DNA from: Polytrichum commune
Taxonomy: Eukaryota > Streptophyta > Polytrichopsida > Polytrichales > Polytrichaceae
Reading direction: 5' to 3'
NCBI GenBank assembly: GCA_950295325.1
Contig: OX485803.1
Span: 32,674,001 to 32,738,000, forward strand
Length of the DNA: 64,000 nucleotides
The notes beneath the pieces are model-generated. The model saw only the letters and a list, made by a program, of their open reading frames with translations, did no database searches and had not been told where the DNA came from. Positions 59,259-64,000 of the stretch are shown one piece after another. Numbering within the stretch: the first letter of the stretch is position 1; each line of letters starts with the position of its first letter. The translations under genes were made by a program, and so were the position numbers.

Positions 59259-62200
59259 CTAAGTGGCTTGTTGAGGTTCCAGCGGGATAGCCTTTAGTGC
59301 TTCCACTGGCCACTTGGTGATGGACTTCAGTGCATCGCCCAGACGCAGCATCGGAGGATCGTCGTCGTTGTTGCCTTCGTACAGTAACACGGACTCTGCT
59401 CCCGGTTCGATTGAGGACACGCAAACTGATACGTTGCTCTCTTCAATGAGTCGCCCGTGGAGTGAGCCTCCTGCAAGGCTCACGATGATGCCTTGCGCCA
59501 CTACGTTCGCCTTGGCCTTGTTCTCCTCGTCCAGGTCGAACAATGCGACATTGGACCCCGTGGCCAACGGCAAGGGTGCGTCCTCCACCATCGCATTAGC
59601 CGTCTCCGACAATACGGTGGTGACCTCTTCTGCTTGTGTCTGCAGCAGAAAACGTAATTATCAACAAGTAAAACAATCCGCGTTGAGTTACTGGAGCTTC
59701 AACACTCAATGTATGACCTCACACTAGGCCATGATTGCATAATCTGATAGGACATATTCATATACCGCACCTTAGTCATCAGATATGACAACAATGAGTA
59801 ATATCATTACGACCTATAACTGAGCATAGTCATATGACTGGACGTAGTCATCCAACCCGTGATTAGCCATAGTCATATGACTGCACATAGTCATATGACC
59901 TATGACTGACCATAGTCATATGACTGGACATAATCATATTAGAATGACCACAATAAGTAACATATTCGCCTATGGTCCTCATATTACTTCGTGGAGTGAC
60001 ATACCTATGCGGACATGTGTTATCAGCATTTTCCTTGTTTGCGATTGGAGTGAGAACCAAATAGAAATAAAAAATATCCAAGAGCAGCTTACCTGTGTCG
60101 ATGAACCTACCAGGTTCGCAGGTACCGACGCTAGATGGACCTCCTTGGTTAGATACGCCAAGCAATATTCAATGTTGGATTGCTTGCGGGCCAATGCTTC
60201 GAATGGCCCGCAGATTCTGCGGAGGAAGTCATCGTTGGGGTTTAGGGGATCCCAGCGCGGAAAGTTTAGGACATTTGAGGGGGGGGGAACGCGCCGTCGC
60301 CGTTGTATCCCAATCGATTTGGAGACACCATGTTGAGCCGTGCGTGGGGTCCAGAATCATATCAAATAGATTGCGGAGGTCTCTTATTGGATTTTGGAGG
60401 GGATAAGTCCTCCTCCACAGAAAGCTCCATTGAGCTGTCGTTCCCGATGCAAGAAATGCACCTACAACCTCTAGTACGTTCTGCTCTACGGGGGACCATA
60501 TCCCGACATCAAAATTAGAGAACAACATCGACAAAAATTTGTCGCAGTCGGTTCTTTTTTTTATTTTTACATTTATGTCCTTTGTGTGGTGGATGACTAG
60601 ATCCGGGCCCCACTCTCTCCTATCGTGCAGAGGTCTGATATCGCAAAGAAGTCCTACAACATTCAACACTATAATTTTCCTACGCCCGGAGTCCGACACT
60701 CTTACCGAGGGGACCTTCGCGGCTAACGGCTGGGTCTTCGGAGCATTGCCAGCCTTCTTCTTCTTCTTCTGTGGACTGCCTCCTTTCTGAGCCCGTTTTG
60801 CCGGCCTCTTCAAGCCAGACGCCTCATTGTCCTCATCCTCCTGCAAGTCCACGGGTTGATCTTGACTCGCTCCAACCGTCATAACCTGGAAGGCCACGAC
60901 CCAATAAGCCGCACGCGTTAGAGTATGACTCGGCCCTGTCATACATGACTGCTTGTGATAACCTCATGTCATGTTATATGACATCTACTTGTCATGTTCA
61001 TGACTGCATTGAGTCATATAGTATGACCGCCTATAGTCGTATAACATGACTGCCTAGAATCATATTATATGACTGCTTTCAGTCGTATTATGCGACATAG
61101 TCATATGACTGTCCAATGTTGAGGCCAAATCAAAGACATAAAGCTTCCCCGTAAGTATAACTATCCGACAAGTATAATGTGCATATTACATGAATGTCAA
61201 CCTCTTTCTGTCGAGCCATTGCACGCCGGGTAGGCCGTGCATCGTGTTCCGCCAATAGCTTCTCCGCTTCGCCCTTCCTCTTCTTGGCTATGGGTTTCTT
61301 CTTTTCAATGACGGGTTGGCAACTCATATCTGCTAGGGTGTTACGCAGTGGCTCCGATGCCGCGGTCGACCCAGTATGCCCGGATTCCGCCGACTTCCCA
61401 GTTGCCTGCATGTTGTAATGATCCACATGAGGCGTGTATTGGTGAACGATCTTCATGCATGACATATAACATTGTTGAAGCAAAGGTGTTCCATACATGT
61501 AATCGAATGGAGTACTAGAGGGTATACAGACGCAACCTTTTCGGCGGTTACTTGGATCACGTCGACTCCCGCTTCCGCCGTGGCTGGGGGTTCCATGTCC
61601 GTGGGCGTCGTTCGCTTCTGTACCTCTAGCAGCAGCTGCTTCATCATAGCCTTCACATCTTCCATCTCCCCCTTCATGCTATCCTGGAAGTCGTGCAGCT
61701 CGGTCCGCGTAACAAAGAGGGCTCTATCTCCCGCTCTTGCATTTGGGAGTGGCCCTCTGGACGAAGATGACCGGCCCCGTCTTGATTTCCCGGGTGTCGC
61801 TAGCTCGGTTTCCACCTCCAGCTGCGTGGGGGGCCGTTCTAAATCTGCGGCCTGTGAAAGGAGCAACTGTGGATCCATGAAAAATACGTAAACATACTAA
61901 TCGGAACTATGGAAAGTCATATGACTCAGAATATGGCTAGTTGTAGTCATATTACTCGGAATATGACTAGCTGAAGTCATATTACTCAACATATGACTAG
62001 GTGAAGTCATATTACTCAACATATGACCAGGTGAAGTCATATTCCTCACAATATGACTAGGTGAAGTCATATGTCTCTGAATGTGACGAGATGAAGTCAT
62101 AGTCACGTAGCGTGTGACTATCTATGGTGATATGACTTCCGGTATGACTATGTAAAGTGATATCATTCATTATATCACTCAATTATATGACTGCAGGTTG

Positions 62201-63802
62201 TCACATATTTATGTTTGAATGACTTGCACACAAAATCACTTACCAGTCTAGAGCGCACCTCCCCTTCGGACCTTCCAGAATACGACAAGGTCTGCACGGT
62301 CTGCCGTGCGGCTTTCATGCGCGTGGCTTCCGCGATTTTGTCCGTCCGGGCAATTAACCGCTTGAAGTTGTCGACGTGCGCCTTCTTCACATACGGTGGG
62401 AGCGGGCCACAACTCTCTATGAATTTCTTCATGTTCGACCTGCGAGTCCGCATCTGCTGCCGCAAAATTTGAAAAAAAATAGCTTCAGGCACGTCTCCGA
62501 GTCCACCACGGTACTCGAACTGTGCGGCCATCTTGTCTTTAATCGCCAACAACAAGGGCCGTGGGTGTGCCCTGAAGTTGTCGACGCTCCAGTCGAGGTC
62601 GCGAGAGTACCTGCGTAGTCGCGTCAGCCAGTTTGGCCTGTGTATCCCTGTCGGGCACCCGGCCTTGTCGACCTCGACCCACAAATGCTGACCACCACTG
62701 GAAGTGTGCAGCTCGTCACTCTTCTTCAAGGACCGCCTAAGGTTCTTCAACTTCGACTGTCGAAGCCGCGCGCTTCCGTCGCCGCCTTCAACCTCGGCCG
62801 TCCGGCCAAGGCAACGCACCTTCTCGCAAAGTTGTGTCGGATCAGCTCCTTTTTGAGCCATACGCCGCAAAATGCTTACTTCCCGGAGCTCCAACTCGTC
62901 AAGGAGCTCGTTACGATGCCCTACGCCTATGTCTGCCTCCTCGCTGTCCGCCGATGCTTCGTCGGCGTCCATCTCACAAGCCCGGAGAGTATCTTGCATG
63001 TCTTGGGACAGCAGGATATCCTCCTCATCGACCGCCTTGCCCTTCTTTCCGCTAGATTGCAACGGCCATGACCTGGGTTCATTTGCATTACCCTACACAA
63101 ACGAACGTATGGTACACTATATGTGAGCGTGGAGTCACCCTGCATGACTGTATTAAGTTTCATGATTGCATCGAGTCACACTACATGGCCGAGTGGAAGG
63201 ATATAATTGCATAATATGACTGGACAAAGTCATATGACTACCTATAGTCATATTACATGACTGTATTAAGTATCATGTTCGGGGTCAGATTATGACCTCA
63301 TGGATTGATATTCATATACGGACATATGTTACCAACATTTTTTCTATATGTGTTTGGAATGAGGCCCAAGTAACGCGGACGACTAAATGCGTTTGCAAAT
63401 GCAAGAGACTACGGAGATTTATATTTTTACCTTCCGCCTCCTTGGTTTGGGCCGCTCGTCCTCGGAAGTCCCCTCTTCGTCCTCTTCGTCCTCGTCATCA
63501 TCGAGGTCCGTTTCAGGAAGTTGTTTTTTTCCCTTCGCTCGAGTGGTCACACCCCAGCCACCACCCTGCTCTAGAGATGGGCCCGGCTCTCCCACAGGCA
63601 CGCCACGGCTGCTCTCAAAAACACGCGCAACCTCATTCGAAGTCATTTCCAAAACCGGCAATGAAATTGCTGGGAAACTAGCAATTGTGCGAAATACTTC
63701 CACTTGCATGCCATCAGGCAGATTAGCTATTTTTGTTATCAAATTGACTAGTACATTGTTCATTTCGGCATTTTTGGTGGAAGTTGCGGGAACCACACTG
63801 TT
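59259..63802 (-). CDS. TNP-like (En/Spm-associated) transposon protein gene, six exons
   Basis: Exons on minus: about 63802-63431, 63092-62244, 61851-61528, 61405-61202, 60885-60093 and 59639-59259. All introns are phase 0. Exon 1 has an acidic run (DLDDDEDEEDEE) before a basic tail. Exon 2 has HLWVEVDKAGCPTGIHRPN, WLTRLRRYSRDLDWSVDNFR and EYRGGLGDVPEA, the pattern of plant En/Spm-type TNP proteins. Exon 3 looks coiled-coil. Exons 4 and 5 have basic, NLS-like stretches (KKKPIAKKRK; AKRAQKGGSPQKKKKK). The last exon (NVVAQGIIVS...LHGRLIEESNVSVCV...LKSITKWP) resembles the domain that ends many such proteins. Within exon 5 a 9-C run (60279-60287) shifts the frame; one C fewer would continue to LNFPRWDPLNPNDDFLRRIC. 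The 5' start is uncertain, as exon 1 seems to follow an acceptor (GAACAG). It may be mobile or domesticated. Confidence 0.6.
59760..63260. repeat. Dispersed palindrome GTCATATGAC and variants in the introns
   Basis: Exact copies of the 10-bp palindrome are at 59829, 59872, 59890, 59915, 61100, 61916 and 63229, with many one-base variants (GTCATATTAC, GTCATATGTC, AATATGACTA). The densest array, 61912-62175, has a spacing of about 32 bp (AGGTGAAGTCATATTACTC units). The clusters fall inside four of the five introns and the 3' flank, not in the exons. Clustered short motifs of this kind resemble the transposase-binding repeats of CACTA ends. Confidence 0.75.
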
Positions 63803-64000
63803 CAGTACGAGCGGGAGTTATTAGACGGACATTACATCTCACAAAAAGCGTGACTCCAACGACTGTCAATGCTGAAACATGACTCAAATGAGTCATGAGG
63901 TCTCCACATTTGTATGACTCGGAGGAGTCATAATCATGAAATTGGTCACAACATGTAATGAAATTGGTCCTAAATAAAGATTGAAATTGAACCCCTATAT
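63803..64000. other. Edge of the window upstream of the TNP-like gene
   Basis: It contains further ATGACTC/GAGTCAT words (ACATGACTCAAATGAGTCATGAGG, split around 63877-63900, and GTATGACTCGGAGGAGTCAT near 63915-63934). The element probably continues beyond the window. Confidence 0.4.

Overview
The window looks like nuclear DNA of a land plant, and I lean towards a non-seed plant (bryophyte, lycophyte or fern), although I cannot name the species. The reasons are spliced genes with GT-AG introns of 0.1-5 kb, a CYP71-clan (A-type) cytochrome P450, plant-type LINE, CACTA, hAT and MULE transposons, and AT-rich spacers. No rRNA, intact tRNA, operon or organelle feature is visible.

Region 1 (230-12575, minus) reads as one gene of about 12 exons. 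I assembled it by matching splice sites and reading frames. Its product would have a ParB-like nuclease-fold domain (FVCDGNHRRQAW) followed by a beta-type N6/N4 DNA-methylase domain split over the last exons. This order is best known from prokaryotic and phage DNA methyltransferases. Two of its introns (6669-11943 and 1836-3841) are filled with one C-rich (G-rich on the sense strand) higher-order satellite, while the introns between them are free of it.

Region 2 (12576-18508, plus) is a divergent spacer with a small ORF of unknown nature, then a roughly 1170-residue MULE/SWIM-type transposase-like gene. That gene is cut by a 974-bp solo LTR; without the LTR and one target-site copy, the reading frame is continuous.

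Region 3 (19050-30150, minus) holds two related LINEs. LINE A is nearly complete, with two nonsense codons. It carries a CACTA-type insertion that itself holds a tRNA-derived SINE. LINE B is truncated. A 1.1-kb repeat ending in the 5' half of a tRNA-Gly lies between them, and an inverted copy sits at 51.7-52.7 kb beside a tandem cluster of tRNA-Gly 3' halves.

Region 4 (30.2-54.5 kb) is transposon graveyard: a decayed MULE transposase (35.0-37.7 kb), a 450-bp inverted-repeat pair around it, a foldback element, a hAT MITE with perfect 8-bp target duplication, a hAT transposase pseudogene (46.5-49.1 kb) with four nonsense codons, and many long poly-C/poly-G runs.

Region 5 (55218-58514, plus) is a four-exon P450 gene with all key motifs. 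It is the best candidate for an ordinary host gene here.

Region 6 (about 58.5 kb to the end, minus) is a six-exon gene resembling plant CACTA-associated (TNP-like) proteins. Its introns and flanks are studded with a palindromic motif, GTCATATGAC, and its variants. The TE genes do not form a pathway with the P450. The ParB-methylase gene with satellite-loaded introns is the most unusual object in the window.
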